Assembly: GCA_045538635.1 (NCBI GenBank)
Contig: JAZSRU010000142.1
Location: forward strand, 1-6,437
Source of the DNA: RGIG5270 sp045538635
GTDB taxonomy: Bacteria > Verrucomicrobiota > Lentisphaeria > Victivallales > Victivallaceae
DNA length: 6,437 bases
Reading direction: 5' to 3'
The position numbers and the translations under genes were made by a program. Below, one piece after another: positions 6,405 to 6,437 of the stretch. The notes under the pieces were generated by a model that ran no database searches, had not been told where the DNA came from, and saw nothing but the letters and a program-made list of their open reading frames with translations. Position 1 is the first letter of the stretch, and every line of letters begins with the position of its first letter.

Positions 6405-6437
6405 ATGCGTAATAAATTTAACATTGAAATGTCAATT
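6405..6437 (+). CDS. First 11 codons of an outward-facing gene (partial; possibly pseudopilin-type)
   Basis: An ATG at 6405 opens a frame that is still open at the window edge and encodes MRNKFNIEMSI, identical to the left-end fragment because it lies in the repeat. AAAGGA at 6391-6396 is 8 nt upstream and a good promoter precedes it, so it is very likely a true gene start. The product is not identifiable from this length. The pseudopilin suggestion rests only on the leader's character and on the multicopy nature of such genes in this phylum. Confidence 0.5.
   Translation, partial: MRNKFNIEMSI

Larger units (their letters stand above)
6297..6437 (+). repeat. Right copy of 141-bp terminal inverted repeat
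   Basis: This is the exact reverse complement of bases 1-141; identity ends at 6296 (G here, where the other copy would require T). This copy sits in a natural position: upstream of it is the AT-rich leader of the divergent operon, and its own promoter, ribosome binding site and ATG face outward. This is therefore the more credible native context of the repeated sequence. Confidence 0.97.

Noticed and set aside
1..6437. Terminal inverted repeats of a transposon, linear plasmid or phage genome
   Set aside because: There is no transposase, integrase, replication or structural phage gene between the repeats. The repeats contain a complete promoter and gene start, and their length equals an assembler k-mer.

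Overview
The window looks like chromosomal DNA from an uncultured member of the Lentisphaerota (Victivallales-like), probably a metagenomic contig. The placement is inferred from gene content: the C-terminal half of a DUF4838-type glycosidase-associated protein, a B12-dependent radical SAM protein with a DUF4080-like tail, a PIN-PhoH fusion, and AT-rich flanks whose 5' leader could belong to a pseudopilin-type gene. No rRNA, tRNA, CRISPR, transposase or phage gene is visible.

Layout. Bases 1-141 and 6297-6437 are perfect reverse complements. Each copy carries an outward-facing promoter, a ribosome binding site and the first 11 codons of a gene that runs off the window. Rightward from the left copy runs a DUF4838-family gene (to 1530) whose 5' part is missing: its reading frame enters directly from the repeat. 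Convergent with it, one base away, is a four-gene leftward operon (6182 to 1532). In transcription order this is a Pro/Ala/Lys-rich, C-terminally membrane-anchored protein; PIN-PhoH; a small META-domain lipoprotein; and a radical SAM/B12 protein. The gaps are 20, 10 and 1 nt. A good sigma-70-like promoter (6226-6254) precedes the operon.

How the genes may work together. The operon joins an RNA-acting ATPase/nuclease fusion (PhoH2-like) to two envelope proteins and a radical SAM enzyme of unknown substrate. Tight spacing argues for co-transcription, but a shared pathway is not established. The most curious protein is the membrane-anchored one, which carries about eight degenerate copies of a short beta-like motif of the type T-V-K-L-K/N-x-P in a disordered linker.

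Main caution. The terminal repeat is exactly 141 bp, the default largest k-mer of the MEGAHIT assembler. It sits at both extreme ends and breaks a gene on the left. The simplest reading is that it is the shared graph node of a longer multicopy sequence, so the left junction (about base 142) may be a real rearrangement or an assembly join.
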